DNA from: Ardenticatenaceae bacterium | Lineage (GTDB): Bacteria; Chloroflexota; Anaerolineae; Promineifilales; Promineifilaceae | Direction: 5' to 3' | DNA: 64,000 bases | NCBI GenBank assembly: GCA_020634435.1 | Contig: JACKBS010000014.1 | Span: forward strand, 124,001-188,000 | Shown: positions 43,636-53,634 of the stretch, piece by piece | How the letters are laid out: each line of letters opens with the position of its first letter | Numbering within the stretch: the first letter of the stretch is position 1 | The notes under the pieces: model-generated | What the model was told of the DNA's origin: nothing | Database searches by the model: none | What the model saw: only the letters and a program-made list of their open reading frames with translations | Translations under genes and position numbers: made by a program

Positions 43636-43667
43636 AAGGGCAAGCCTACGCGGGCTTGCCCTTTTTT
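43636..43667 (+). terminator. Intrinsic terminator of the EF-G-like gene
   Basis: GGGCAAGCC (43638-43646) pairs with GGCTTGCCC (43653-43661); loop TACGCG; then TTTTTT. About 25 bases past the stop. Confidence 0.92.
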
Positions 43668-43741
43668 GTTGGGCTAACAGCAGATTAAGACCGTGCGCCT
43701 AACATTTACCCGCCTGGCCCTCCTCAGTATAATCCCGCCCA

Positions 43742-44530
43742 ATGAAACGCTTTGCATCCCAGCTCAAACGATTAATCTATTGGCTACTCCAGCCGCGCTA
43801 TCGCGGTCTGAAAATTGCGCTCGTACTTTTTTCTTTGCTGGCCGGTGGTTACCTGCTTTATCGCGCCGTTGGCTACGTTCAGCTCATCACCGATCCGCGC
43901 AGCCAATCGTTCTTGCAATGGTCTCAGGGCAATGAAGCGGCCCGCGCTGCATTGATCACAGAGCAGCGCGAGGCCTGCCCCGGTGCCCCATTTGTGCTGC
44001 CCGCCGACGGGTTCATTGGCCTGCTCTATGATGATCCGCGCGGACCGTACTCGCAATTTAATCCGCACCAGGGAATCGACATTTTTAGCGATACAGAGCC
44101 GGGTCTAACGCCAGTTTATGCCGCCTACGACGGCTATGTGACGCGAGAAGCAAGCTGGCGCAGTTCGCTCATCATGCGCGTGCCGGACGACCCGCTGCAA
44201 CCGGGGCTCACCATCTGGCTGTACTACACGCACATGGCCGATCGTCAGGGCAATGATTTTATTGAGGACGCTTTTCCGCCAGGAACGCGAGAACTATACG
44301 TGGAGCAAGGAACACGGCTGGGGTATACCGGGGATTACAATGGCACCTCCCCACGAACCATCTGGACCCATCTCCATTTTTCAATTGTCCGTGATGATGG
44401 CAGCGGCAATTACCTGAATGAATTAGAGTTTGCCAACACAATTGATCCGTCACCTTATTTGGGCATGGCTGTGAATTATGCTTGCGCGTCCGAAACTGCG
44501 GGCTGCACGGCCAACCCAACTTGTGAATAG
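43742..44530 (+). CDS. M23 family membrane-anchored peptidase
   Basis: The 262-residue protein has one transmembrane helix (about 24-42). The M23/LytM domain has NPHQGIDIF (near 108-116), WLYYTHMADRQGN and TIWTHLHFSI (near 206-215), which carry the zinc ligands. It should act on peptidoglycan peptides. It differs from the M23 lipoprotein at 27883-29133 in lacking the Thr/Pro linkers and the C-terminal regulatory domain. The penicillin acylase gene follows 33 bases later on the same strand, so the two may be co-transcribed. Confidence 0.9.
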   Translation: MKRFASQLKRLIYWLLQPRYRGLKIALVLFSLLAGGYLLYRAVGYVQLITDPRSQSFLQWSQGNEAARAALITEQREACPGAPFVLPADGFIGLLYDDPRGPYSQFNPHQGIDIFSDTEPGLTPVYAAYDGYVTREASWRSSLIMRVPDDPLQPGLTIWLYYTHMADRQGNDFIEDAFPPGTRELYVEQGTRLGYTGDYNGTSPRTIWTHLHFSIVRDDGSGNYLNELEFANTIDPSPYLGMAVNYACASETAGCTANPTCE

Positions 44531-44563
44531 CCAGCTCATTAACTGGCACTGCTGAAAACAAAC

Positions 44564-46945
44564 ATGGCTGATCGACTAAAAACTATTGTTCAACGCTGGA
44601 GCCGCCAACGCCTACCGCAGCTGAACGGCCGTATCTATCTCCCTTCCCTCCAGGCTACCGTCACCATCCGGCGTGACCAGTGGGGTGTGCCCCACATCCA
44701 CGCCCAAACCCGCCACGATTTGTACCTGGCACAAGGGTTTGTCCACGCACAGGATCGGCTGTGGCAGATGGAGCTGAACCGCCGGGCGGCCACAGGCACA
44801 CTTTCGGCCGTTTTTGGCGCAATGACGCTAGACACAGACCGCTTCAGCCGCACCTTTGGTTTTGCCCGGTTGGCCCGCGCCACGCTAGACAGCCTGAGCG
44901 ACGAAGCGCGGCAAGATTTAACCGCGTACACCGCTGGCGTCAACTCATTTCTGGCCAGCCAACCGGTGCTGCCCATTGAATTTGCCATCGTGCAGCACCG
45001 GCCCGAACCGTGGGAACTGCTGGACTCGTTGGCTTACGCCCATTTGCAAATGTGGGCGCTCACTCACGGGGCATTTGGCGAGTTGGTGAAAGCCCAACTT
45101 TTGCAGCAGGTAGACGAAGCCGTGGTGCAAGATTTGCTGCTCACCTACCCAGAACAATTCCCAGCCACGCTGCCCGACGGCATTGAAGAAAATGCCCAAT
45201 GGATCGATGCCTGGCAAGGAACGGCCGTTCCCTGGCAAAATCCATTCCTCGGCAAGGGGAATCTGGAAGGGGCCGGGCGCGGCAGCAATGGCTGGGTCAT
45301 CGCCCCAGACCACAGCACCAGCGGCGGCGCCATTCTCTGCAACGACATGCACCTGCCAATTGGCACGCCATCGATCTGGCATTTTCAACATTTGCGCAGC
45401 GATGATGGCTTGCACGTGGTGGGCTTTACCCAGCCCAGTTTGCCGTATGTGATGGTCGGGCATAACGGCCGTATCAGCTGGGGCGCAACACTGGCTTACA
45501 CCGACTGCGAAGACCTGTTCATCGAAAAGCTGCACCCGGACGACGCGACCCAGTACCAGTTTGGCGATACCTGGCGACAGGCAGAGATATTTGAAGAAGT
45601 GATCGAAGTGCGCTTCCAAAAGCCGCACCAGGAAACGGTCACCTGCACACACCACGGACCGCTGATTCACAAGCTGATGGCCAACGAGCCGCAGCCCCTG
45701 GCCTATAACTCCACCGCGCTGCGCGGCGGCTGTACCATCGACGGATTTGCCTGGCTCAATGCGGCCGAAAATTGGGATGAGTTTGTAACGGCCGTTGCCC
45801 ACATTCATGCCCCATCGCTCAACTTGCTGTACGCGGATCGCCAGGGCAACATCGGGCATTGGGTGTCTGGGCAGGTGCCGCTGCGTGCGAGTGGTGATGG
45901 CACTGTGCCCACCCCCGGCTGGACTGGCGACAACGAGTGGACCGGCATCGTGCCCTTCGATGAGATGCCTCATGCGCTGAATCCCAAAAGCGGCTACATC
46001 ATCTCAGCCAACAATCGCCTGTTGCCTGCGGCGAACACAAGCCACAACCTGGGACAGCTCTGGCGCAACGGCTACCGCGCCGAGCGCATTCGCCAACTGC
46101 TGCATGGCCAGCCCCAACACAGCCAGGACGACTGCCGCCGCCACATGATTGACCAGCTCAGCTTGCCCGGCCTGGAAATGGTGCAGCTACTGCAAACTAT
46201 ACCCACACCGGCTGATTTGCCGCCGGAAAGCCAAGCCGCCCTCACCTGGCTGCGTCAGTGGGACGGCCGTCTTACCATTGAAAGCGTCGGCGGGGCGCTG
46301 TTTGAGGTGCTGGTGGAGCAGCTAACAGACGCTTTGCTGCCAGAAAAAGTACCTGCCGAATTGCTGCCCTCGTTACTTGGCCAGGGAACAAGCGAAAATT
46401 TGCACCCGGTTAATGAGTTTCAGGGGTACTGGTTGGTGAATCTGCTGCGCATTCTCCAGGAAGGGCCATCCCCCTGGTTCCCCGATCTGGCTACGCGAAA
46501 CAAGTTGATTCTTGACTGCCTTGGGAAAAGTACGGCCGTTCTGCAACAAACCTTGGGCGATGATCCGGCAAATTGGCAGTGGGGCCAACTGCATCAGGTG
46601 ACCTTCCAACATGCTCTAGGGCGAGTGAGCACACTTGAGCCTATTTTCAATATTGGCCCCTTCCCCATGCCCGGCGATGGCAACACGGTAGCCCAGTCAG
46701 GCATGCGGCCCGGTGGCTTTGCCTGCTGTGGCATTTCTGTCTCGTCGCGGCTGATTGTAGACATGAGCGCCATCGAAAAAGCAGAAGCCATTTTGGCCCC
46801 TGGGCAGTCTGGGCATGTCGGCAGCCCGCATTATCGGGACCTGGCACCGATGTGGCTGGCAGGCGAAAATTTCCCCATTTTGTGGCAGGAAAATGACGTC
46901 ATCGCCGCCACCAAGCAGCTGCTCACCTTGACCAAACGGCTATGA
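44564..46945 (+). CDS. Penicillin acylase (Ntn-hydrolase) family protein
   Basis: The 793-residue precursor belongs to the S45 family: TIRRDQWGVPHIHAQ at the N-terminus, then HAQDRLWQMELNRR in the alpha chain. The autocatalytic cleavage site is at GRGSNGW, with Ser241 as the new N-terminal nucleophile. The beta chain has NDMHL, GHNGRISWGATL and EHPRY-like MVGH. The family hydrolyses amides such as acyl-homoserine lactones, lipoamino acids or beta-lactams; substrate is not determinable. No signal peptide or lipobox is visible, although relatives are mostly secreted. It follows an M23 peptidase gene. Confidence 0.92.
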   Translation: MADRLKTIVQRWSRQRLPQLNGRIYLPSLQATVTIRRDQWGVPHIHAQTRHDLYLAQGFVHAQDRLWQMELNRRAATGTLSAVFGAMTLDTDRFSRTFGFARLARATLDSLSDEARQDLTAYTAGVNSFLASQPVLPIEFAIVQHRPEPWELLDSLAYAHLQMWALTHGAFGELVKAQLLQQVDEAVVQDLLLTYPEQFPATLPDGIEENAQWIDAWQGTAVPWQNPFLGKGNLEGAGRGSNGWVIAPDHSTSGGAILCNDMHLPIGTPSIWHFQHLRSDDGLHVVGFTQPSLPYVMVGHNGRISWGATLAYTDCEDLFIEKLHPDDATQYQFGDTWRQAEIFEEVIEVRFQKPHQETVTCTHHGPLIHKLMANEPQPLAYNSTALRGGCTIDGFAWLNAAENWDEFVTAVAHIHAPSLNLLYADRQGNIGHWVSGQVPLRASGDGTVPTPGWTGDNEWTGIVPFDEMPHALNPKSGYIISANNRLLPAANTSHNLGQLWRNGYRAERIRQLLHGQPQHSQDDCRRHMIDQLSLPGLEMVQLLQTIPTPADLPPESQAALTWLRQWDGRLTIESVGGALFEVLVEQLTDALLPEKVPAELLPSLLGQGTSENLHPVNEFQGYWLVNLLRILQEGPSPWFPDLATRNKLILDCLGKSTAVLQQTLGDDPANWQWGQLHQVTFQHALGRVSTLEPIFNIGPFPMPGDGNTVAQSGMRPGGFACCGISVSSRLIVDMSAIEKAEAILAPGQSGHVGSPHYRDLAPMWLAGENFPILWQENDVIAATKQLLTLTKRL

Positions 46946-46996
46946 TCATCCTCACACGCCAATGATGACAAACCTCACAGATGGCCCCACTTGGCC

Positions 46997-47096
46997 CCGT
47001 GCTACAATTTGGGTGTAACTTGATTCAAACAAGTTACTCGGGGCTCCTCTTTCTTTTCTGAGGCAAACGGCGCGACCAAAATCGCGCCGTTTGTTA
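46997..47096 (+). other. Possible small RNA or leader: hairpin plus intrinsic terminator
   Basis: A TACAAT box at 47003-47008 is followed by a hairpin (GTAACTTG 47015-47022 / CAAGTTAC 47030-47037) and then a strong terminator-like stem (AAACGGCGCGA 47065-47075 / TCGCGCCGTTT 47082-47092). The region lies between the penicillin acylase stop and the next gene. No minus-35 match at the right spacing, so a stand-alone RNA is weakly supported; termination of the acylase transcript is as likely. Confidence 0.35.
47065..47096 (+). terminator. Intrinsic terminator after the penicillin acylase gene
   Basis: 11-bp perfect stem AAACGGCGCGA/TCGCGCCGTTT with a CCAAAA loop, followed by TTGTTATT. It lies 120 bases past the acylase stop. 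Confidence 0.75.
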
Positions 47097-47198
47097 TTAA
47101 GCCACTTCTTCTGTTTCCCTACCCTGAGCTATGCTACAATCGCCAAGATTTCTATTGAAAAGTCTCATTTAGGGAGTCGTGGTCCATTGTCGTCGCCC

Positions 47199-47777
47199 AT
47201 GCAGAAGCTAAAAAAACGGATTCGTACCCGGCAGTTCTGGCTAACCATTGCGCCACTTATCATCGTGCTAGTCGCACTGGGTGTCTATAATCTAACCATT
47301 GCCAGCCAGACGACAACGGCCGTTGCGACCAATCCCACACCGACCCGCCGCCCCACGCGGACCCCATTTCCCGATGGCACGCGTCCGCCCATTTTGCTGG
47401 CCACAATTTTGCCCAGCCCCACACCCACCATTACCCCACGCCCGGATGTGCCGCAAACGGCCGTCATCACCCTGTTTGGCCCACCAGATTCAAGCAGCCT
47501 GTCTCAAGACGGCCAGCTTACGTTTTTCTGGACCTATTCTGAGCCGCTGCCTGCCCGGCAGCAATTTGTGCTGACGCTGCACCAAAATGGCATCACGACC
47601 GTGCTGGGCACGCTCGCTCAACCCAATTTTGGTGATGCCTACCAGCTTTCGGTCAATTTTGATGTCATAGAGCCGACAGCAGGAACGGCCGTCTGGCAGA
47701 TGCAACTCCAGTGGATTGATGAAGAACGGCCGTTGCTGGCCAGCGAAGAGCGCGAGATCACCTTCATTCGTGAATGA
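47199..47777 (+). CDS. Small membrane protein with extracytoplasmic Ig-like domain
   Basis: 192 residues from ATG at 47199 (the ORF runs 36 codons further up without a signal). A basic N-terminus (MQKLKKRIRTRQF) precedes a transmembrane helix (about 14-33), a Thr/Pro linker and a beta-domain from about residue 90. That domain (GQLTFFWTYSEPLPARQQFVL) is clearly homologous to the region about 385-485 of the pseudokinase at 51640-53571 (ANFSWTWNETLQENQQFSI). It thus belongs to the same envelope module. No enzyme motif. Confidence 0.8.
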   Translation: MQKLKKRIRTRQFWLTIAPLIIVLVALGVYNLTIASQTTTAVATNPTPTRRPTRTPFPDGTRPPILLATILPSPTPTITPRPDVPQTAVITLFGPPDSSSLSQDGQLTFFWTYSEPLPARQQFVLTLHQNGITTVLGTLAQPNFGDAYQLSVNFDVIEPTAGTAVWQMQLQWIDEERPLLASEEREITFIRE

Positions 47778-47900
47778 GTGAGCGGTAACTCTTTTGGTTT
47801 TACCTTTATCCAATTTCCATTATGTGTATAATGTGCATGTTAAACGTCATCTGTGCCTCATTTGGGCAATTTATTATCAACAACGCGAATTAATGGATTT

Positions 47901-49493
47901 ATGCCACAAGCACGTAATAAGAAAAGTGAAATCACGAGAATAAGTCATTATTTGTTGGATGAACAGCTGGTTGAGCAGCCAGTCAGTGCTATCTACCGAG
48001 CTACCGATGAGAAAACGGGCAATACCGTTTTTCTCGTTAGTATAGAATCAGACGCTGCCACCAGTGAGCTGGCAGACCGATTTTTGCGGCGGGCCAAAAC
48101 AGCCGCCCAGCTGGAACACGAAAACATCTTGCCGATTTTAGATTATGGCAAAGATGAATATCGGCCTTATGCCACCTTCTCATACCGAGAAGGCGATTTC
48201 TTAGTTGATGTGCCCTACTTTCAAACCGCACCCAACCTCGCAGATAAAGATCAGGTCATCAAAGTTATTGACCTGGTGAAACAGTTGGCCGCAGCATTGG
48301 CCACGGCGCATCCAACCGGCTTGATTCACCACGACTTACGCCCGGAAAACATCTTCGTGGATAAAACTGGGAAGCCATTTTTTCTTGATTTGGTAGTACC
48401 GCCAACGCCGCCCCCCACCCCAGCCGAAGCCAACGATGGGCAACAACAGCTGGATTATCAATCACCGGAACAGTTAGCAGGCAAATCTCTCTCGGGCAAA
48501 AGTAACATTTATTCGTTAGGCATTTTGCTCTACCGCCTACTCGCAGGGCAGTTACCGCCCTTGCCCTTGTCTGAATGGGATATTTTTGAACACAAAGGTA
48601 TGGCACGGGAAATCCCCTTGCCTGAAATGTGCCCCGGCTTAACAGAGGCAACCTATGTGGCTGTTGAAAACAGCATCTGGCCTAAAGATTGGAGCCGGTA
48701 CGAAACGGCTGCTGATCAGCAAAAAGCCCTGGAACGGGCGATGGCGGCCGAAGCTGCCCCACCACTGCCACCACCACCCGCCTGGCTGCTGCTGACCAGA
48801 CGCCTAAAACAGCCAGAGACGCTCAAATTTGTGGTGCCTGCAATTGTGGTTGTAGTGTTGTTAACTTTGGTTTTGCTTTGGGCACGTGGCAACGTGCGGC
48901 AGGATGACACCGTAGCCCCAACACGGGACATGGTGGTTGTACCCGCTCAAGAACAGACAGCCGAGCCAAGCACAACATTGGATACGGCCGTACAAACGGA
49001 AGAAGAACAAGAAGCGATCGCCTTGCCAACTGTCAGTGCGACGGCGACCCAACCCCCGACAGACACAGTGGTACCGACAGAAACCGTTGTTCCCGCGGCC
49101 GCCACCGAAATCCCGCCCACCGATACGCCTGCCCCAGAACCGACCAATACCGCAACCAGCATACCAACTAGTGAACCCACTGTTGAACCCACCCAGGAAG
49201 TTGCTTGTGTTCCTTCACCGCCTTTTGGTTGGGTGCGTTACACAATTCAGGCCAACGACTCTCTATCGGCAATTGGACAAGCAACAAATACAACGGTAGA
49301 ACAGCTGCTAGAAGTAAACTGTCTAGATGGGACGCTGCTCAGCATCGGTCAGGAAATATGGGTGCGTTTCGTACCTAATCCCACCGTCACCAACACACCT
49401 TTACCTGAAACGGCCGTGCCAATTGTGCCCGGCACAGACCCAGGCTCCAATCCAACCCCGGTTCCACCGACACCGACAGTAGCGGTACCGTAG
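47901..49493 (+). CDS. Transmembrane Ser/Thr pseudokinase with extracytoplasmic LysM domain
   Basis: The ATG at 47901 gives a clear kinase-like N-terminus. The lobe arrangement is retained: catalytic loop reads HHDLRPEN (HRDxKPEN, with Asp and Asn kept), the activation segment YQSPEQLAGK, and the DVWS-like NIYSLGILLYRLL. But the VAIK lysine is lost (VFLVSIE) and DFG reads LDLV. So it is probably catalytically weak or dead. A transmembrane helix is near 307-330. After a Thr/Pro linker a LysM-like domain is at about 443-490 (YTIQANDSLSAIGQATNTTV). It is likely a PknB-like wall sensor that binds glycan. Confidence 0.88.
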   Translation: MPQARNKKSEITRISHYLLDEQLVEQPVSAIYRATDEKTGNTVFLVSIESDAATSELADRFLRRAKTAAQLEHENILPILDYGKDEYRPYATFSYREGDFLVDVPYFQTAPNLADKDQVIKVIDLVKQLAAALATAHPTGLIHHDLRPENIFVDKTGKPFFLDLVVPPTPPPTPAEANDGQQQLDYQSPEQLAGKSLSGKSNIYSLGILLYRLLAGQLPPLPLSEWDIFEHKGMAREIPLPEMCPGLTEATYVAVENSIWPKDWSRYETAADQQKALERAMAAEAAPPLPPPPAWLLLTRRLKQPETLKFVVPAIVVVVLLTLVLLWARGNVRQDDTVAPTRDMVVVPAQEQTAEPSTTLDTAVQTEEEQEAIALPTVSATATQPPTDTVVPTETVVPAAATEIPPTDTPAPEPTNTATSIPTSEPTVEPTQEVACVPSPPFGWVRYTIQANDSLSAIGQATNTTVEQLLEVNCLDGTLLSIGQEIWVRFVPNPTVTNTPLPETAVPIVPGTDPGSNPTPVPPTPTVAVP

Positions 49494-49660
49494 AATTCAG
49501 ATCACAAAATCGTAAGAAACGTTGCAACCTTTGGGCTAAACACTAAAAATAACCCTTGCGCAAACCCGGATTAAACAATTTAAGCTTGTGCTGTCCTATG
49601 CTTTTTCCTTGCCTTGTTTACCGGGTCTATGACCAGTCAACAACCTGAAGGAAAAATCCC

Positions 49661-51253
49661 ATGAACCGACGGCTCTTTTTACTTGCGATTGTCTCGATTC
49701 TTTTCGTTTCCCTCCTTATGGCCCCTACACTTTTTGCTGGCCTCATTCACGACGGCAGTTTTGAAAACAAACCAACCGACTGGGAAGAATATTTCAACAC
49801 CATTTGCATGGTCAGCGGCCTGGGTGATTGGACAAACACGGCTGGTTTAACTGGCAACTATGACGGTAACAAGTCGTTATGGGTTGGCGGAAAGTGCAAC
49901 AATGGCTTAGGTGTGCGCAACAATGGTGCTTCACAGACAATTACCCTGGAACCAGATGCGGCCGTTCTTTCTTTCTGGTATGCGCCGTATAAATTCCTGA
50001 CCGATGGCTCAAACCAGGATAATGCACGCGTGTTCATTAACGATGAAGAAATTTGGACACTAACCGTTAATGGACCGACCGGGCCAGCCGTCTGGAAAAA
50101 CGCGCTCATAAACATCAGCCAGTATGCTGGACAAGAAGTCACACTCGCTGTAGAAATGGACCAAAATACAAACCCTCTGCTTGTAGCCAACGTTTTTTTT
50201 GATTTCTTCGAAGTTTACAATCCAGCCCTGGAAATTACCCAGCAGGTAACACCGGCCAACGTTTTGATCGGTGAATCGTTCACGGTCGATGTGACCATCA
50301 ATAACAGCGGGGACATACCGCTAAACAATCTGACTGTGAGCAATTCTACATTTTCCAGCTGTAATCAAAGTGCCGGAAGCTTGCCCGATTTGGCGCCCGG
50401 AGAGAGCATCGGCTATGCCTGTACAGTTGAAAATGCGGTGATGGGCATGGCAAACACCGCCTCGGTTCTTGGCACGGCCACCGAGTTACTTTACCCAGTT
50501 GAAACGGAAAGCTTTATCGCAGCCAACGTAGTCAACCCTCAATTGGAATTGATCGCCGAGCCACCAACCATCACGGTTTCTGAGGGTGAAGCAGTCAATG
50601 TGGAACTTACCGTCACTAATATTGGCAATACCAAGTTAACAAACGTTCAGCTCAGTTCGGCCCCTTCGGTGTGTTCCTTTACACAATATGAACTACTGCC
50701 TGCGCAAGAATCTTTTTTCACCTGCACATTTACACCGGAAGCCAGTGGCACAATCCATTTTGCCGCTACGGCCGTTGAGCCATTGACCAATAAGGAGATT
50801 GCGGCGGAAACGGCCGTAGCCATTGAAGTTGAGCCCGTTGATCCACCTACCGTCCCTGTATACACGCTCTACCTGCCCATTACCTTCAACAACGTTACCA
50901 ACCACAACGATCTTGGCGAACCCAACAACAGCTGTGACCAAAGCTTCCCCCTTCAGCTCAACCAGCCAGCCCAATTCCTGGCGGAAGACGTTTATGACTG
51001 GTATGGTCTTACCCTCGATGCCACCAGCAATCTCACCATCAAACTGACCAATTTTGTTCCGATTGCCGGGCAAATTACAGTCTGGCGCGGCAGCTGTGAC
51101 AATCTCACCTTCTTAGGGCAAAATGGTGATTTTGCTACTACAAAAACCATTCAACTGAGCAACCAACCACCAGGCAACTACAGCATCTGGATCATCAATG
51201 ATGGCCCCACCAATACCAATCAAAAATACACACTGACCGTTAGCGCCCCCTAA
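49661..51253 (+). CDS. Secreted protein with CARDB/DUF11-like repeats and C-terminal PPC-like module
   Basis: A signal peptide (about 1-26, ending before GLIHDGSFEN) precedes a jelly-roll-like N-terminal domain, then two beta-sandwich repeats of the DUF11/CARDB type (LIGESFTVDVTINNSGDIPL, VSEGEAVNVELTVTNIGNTK). The C-terminus has the YLPITFNN motif followed by a PPC-like domain (GEPNNSCDQSFPL, DVYDWYGLTLDATSNL). The same C-terminal layout is in 53635-55974, so it may be a surface-retention or sorting module. AAGGA precedes the ATG. The function is likely adhesive or structural. Confidence 0.82.
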   Translation: MNRRLFLLAIVSILFVSLLMAPTLFAGLIHDGSFENKPTDWEEYFNTICMVSGLGDWTNTAGLTGNYDGNKSLWVGGKCNNGLGVRNNGASQTITLEPDAAVLSFWYAPYKFLTDGSNQDNARVFINDEEIWTLTVNGPTGPAVWKNALINISQYAGQEVTLAVEMDQNTNPLLVANVFFDFFEVYNPALEITQQVTPANVLIGESFTVDVTINNSGDIPLNNLTVSNSTFSSCNQSAGSLPDLAPGESIGYACTVENAVMGMANTASVLGTATELLYPVETESFIAANVVNPQLELIAEPPTITVSEGEAVNVELTVTNIGNTKLTNVQLSSAPSVCSFTQYELLPAQESFFTCTFTPEASGTIHFAATAVEPLTNKEIAAETAVAIEVEPVDPPTVPVYTLYLPITFNNVTNHNDLGEPNNSCDQSFPLQLNQPAQFLAEDVYDWYGLTLDATSNLTIKLTNFVPIAGQITVWRGSCDNLTFLGQNGDFATTKTIQLSNQPPGNYSIWIINDGPTNTNQKYTLTVSAP

Positions 51254-51639
51254 CGACCTCCTGAAATTACCTCATCATCTGTCAGCCAGTTGAATAATCA
51301 ACTGGCTGGCAATTTTTTAAACTTCCCCCATTTAGACAATTCGTAAGACAAATTGAAACTTTTAGTTGGTAACATTCACTGACTAAATGTATGTGTGTTG
51401 TAATGGGAGCAGTTGGCAGTTAAGTCGTTGACCCGATGTCAGCAAGTTTAGGAAGAGAGTGGCCCACAACACCGGCTTTTGATAGGTAATCTGAATAAGT
51501 CAGCAATGTCGTTACGGGCAACACCACAGCCGCAACCTTCACGCTCGTCCAAATTGCGTACCAAAACATTACAACTTACTTTTGTCTTGAGTTATAATGG
51601 TTTCGATTACTTTCCATAAGATCGAAACGTCAGGAACGA
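51254..51639. other. Intergenic region, 51.3-51.6 kb: terminator and minus-10 box
   Basis: A terminator follows the secreted-protein gene (see separate entry). A TATAAT box is at 51593-51598, about 40 bases before the pseudokinase start, with a weak TTACAA at 51569-51574 (18-base spacer). I see no gene in the rest. Confidence 0.5.
51281..51318 (+). terminator. Intrinsic terminator of the secreted-protein gene
   Basis: GCCAGTTGA (51285-51293) pairs with TCAACTGGC (51298-51306), then TGGCAATTTTTT. Confidence 0.88.
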
Positions 51640-53571
51640 ATGGATATCCAGAAAGACCAGGCAAGGTCGTCAAGTTTATATGATCAGCTAATCGATCAAT
51701 ACAAACTAGAAGCTCATATAAACCAAACGGCCGTCACCGATCTTTATCGTGCCTTTGATGTAGATGAAAACCGCACTGTCGCGGTTGAAATTTTGCTGCC
51801 TACCTTCAACAACAAAAAACAGTTTGCTGAGCAGTTTGTCGTCAAGATGAACAAGGTGGCCCAGCTCAAACACCCCAACATTGCCCAGGTCTATCAAATT
51901 GGTCTAACGCCCAACAATCGGCCGTATGTCGCCAGAGACATGATCGAAGGCATTACGCTGCGCGAACGGCTGATCCAGCTCTCGCAGCAGCCCTCGCCCG
52001 CCAACAGCATTTATGCTCTAAAAATTGTGCGTCAGCTGGCGGAAGCGCTGGAATTGGCAGAGCGGCTGGACTTATACCATTACTACCTCTCACCAGAAAC
52101 CGTCCAACTCAAACAAGACGGCACCGTCGTACTGGTAGATTTAGGCATTCCCGCCGTAGAAAATGGCATGGCCGCCAAAGTTGATCTGCCTCTAGGCGAC
52201 GGCGACTATGTAGCCCCAGAACAGAAACAAGGCAAAGCCATCAACAGCCGCAGCCAAATCTATTCGATGGCCGTAATTCTCTATGAGATTCTCACCAACG
52301 AATTACCAGCCGAGCCAGTATCTTTTTCGCAAACAGTCATGCAAGGGATTCTGCCCAGAAATACGCCGCTGGAACAAAAGCGGCCAGATTTGTCTCGTGA
52401 AACTTATAACCTAGTGGAGCGCGGGCTGCGCGCCCAACCGTGGGGCCGTTACAACAGCATCAAGGAATTTTTGGATGCTGTCAATGAAGCGCTGCAAAGC
52501 GAACGGTTGCTGATTCAATCACGAGGAGATACGGCCGTATTGGCCCCACCCGCACCTCGTCGCTCTAGAATTGGCCTGCTCATTCCCGCAATTTTGCTGA
52601 TTATTTGCATGGCCAGCGCTGGCATTTGGGCCTTAGTCCAAAACGCAAACACTGTAGATTCAACCCCAGCAGCCATCGTGACCGACAACAGTACGCCCAG
52701 CAATTTACTGCCCAGCCCTACCCTGATTCTCACCTCGGAAGGAGTCGCAGGCCAGGCGACGGCCACCCCGCCTGCGGTTGAGTTACCGACGCTCGGTACC
52801 ATCAACATTATCTCTCCAGCCGATGCAACTGAATTTGAGGCCGGCGACACAGCCAACTTCAGCTGGACCTGGAATGAGACCCTACAAGAGAACCAGCAGT
52901 TTTCCATTTACCTGATAACTGACAACGGCCGTTCCCTTCTTGGCATCGTCAGCACCCCTACCAGCGATGGCACCTACAGCTTGCAAACGCTACTGCCCGA
53001 TAACGGCAGCTCCAGTTCTGAGTGGCAAATCGTTCTGGAAGATTTGAATACCAACCGGAATATCGCTACCAGCAGCAACCGCCAGATTAACATCAAACCT
53101 GCGCCTGTCACTGCCACATTTACGCCTACGCCAACCGAAACGACTACGGCCACCGCGACCTCTTCCCCCACACCGATACCCCAGGTGGAAATCTCGGTAA
53201 GTTCGGCCAGCTTGCGGCAAGGGCCAGGCACCGTCTACCCAATCTTGCGCTACCTCTACCAGGGCGATGTCGTGGCTGTACTGGCCAAAGACACACCTGC
53301 GGGCGACTGGTATAATGTGCTCTTAGACGACGGCAGTCGCGGCTGGTTGGCCGCCATCGCCGTTCGTCCAATTGATGAAAGCAGCATGAACATTGTGGGC
53401 ATCGCGGCCACCTTACCAGCTCGCCCCACCAACACGCCGACGCCAACACCCACCAACACACCAACGCCAACGAGCACGCCTACGGTTGTGCCCGGCGGTG
53501 GTAATAATCCACAACCCACCTCAGTGCCACCAACCAATACACCTCCACCCCCACCACCTCCTGGCGGATAA
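51640..53571 (+). CDS. Transmembrane Ser/Thr pseudokinase with Ig-like and SH3 domains
   Basis: The N-terminal domain is kinase-like (KLEAHINQTAVTDLYRAFDV, KHPNIAQVYQIG, YVAPEQKQGKAINSRSQIYSMAVILYEIL) but the catalytic residues are gone: VAIK is VAVE, HRDxKPEN is HYYLSPET, and DFG is DLG. It is thus a pseudokinase. The transmembrane helix is near 311-333. Outside, an Ig-like domain (about 385-485) is shared with the 47199 protein, and a bacterial SH3 domain (about 517-575, SSASLRQGPGTVYPILRYLYQG) follows, then a Thr/Pro tail (NTPTPTPTNTP). AGGA precedes the ATG. It probably senses or binds the wall. The genes on both sides encode secreted proteins. Confidence 0.9.
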   Translation: MDIQKDQARSSSLYDQLIDQYKLEAHINQTAVTDLYRAFDVDENRTVAVEILLPTFNNKKQFAEQFVVKMNKVAQLKHPNIAQVYQIGLTPNNRPYVARDMIEGITLRERLIQLSQQPSPANSIYALKIVRQLAEALELAERLDLYHYYLSPETVQLKQDGTVVLVDLGIPAVENGMAAKVDLPLGDGDYVAPEQKQGKAINSRSQIYSMAVILYEILTNELPAEPVSFSQTVMQGILPRNTPLEQKRPDLSRETYNLVERGLRAQPWGRYNSIKEFLDAVNEALQSERLLIQSRGDTAVLAPPAPRRSRIGLLIPAILLIICMASAGIWALVQNANTVDSTPAAIVTDNSTPSNLLPSPTLILTSEGVAGQATATPPAVELPTLGTINIISPADATEFEAGDTANFSWTWNETLQENQQFSIYLITDNGRSLLGIVSTPTSDGTYSLQTLLPDNGSSSSEWQIVLEDLNTNRNIATSSNRQINIKPAPVTATFTPTPTETTTATATSSPTPIPQVEISVSSASLRQGPGTVYPILRYLYQGDVVAVLAKDTPAGDWYNVLLDDGSRGWLAAIAVRPIDESSMNIVGIAATLPARPTNTPTPTPTNTPTPTSTPTVVPGGGNNPQPTSVPPTNTPPPPPPPGG

Positions 53572-53634
53572 TTGAGGAATAGGTTATTGATTGCCTAGCC
53601 AATGAATAACAAGAAGTATCGATAGAGTATCGGT

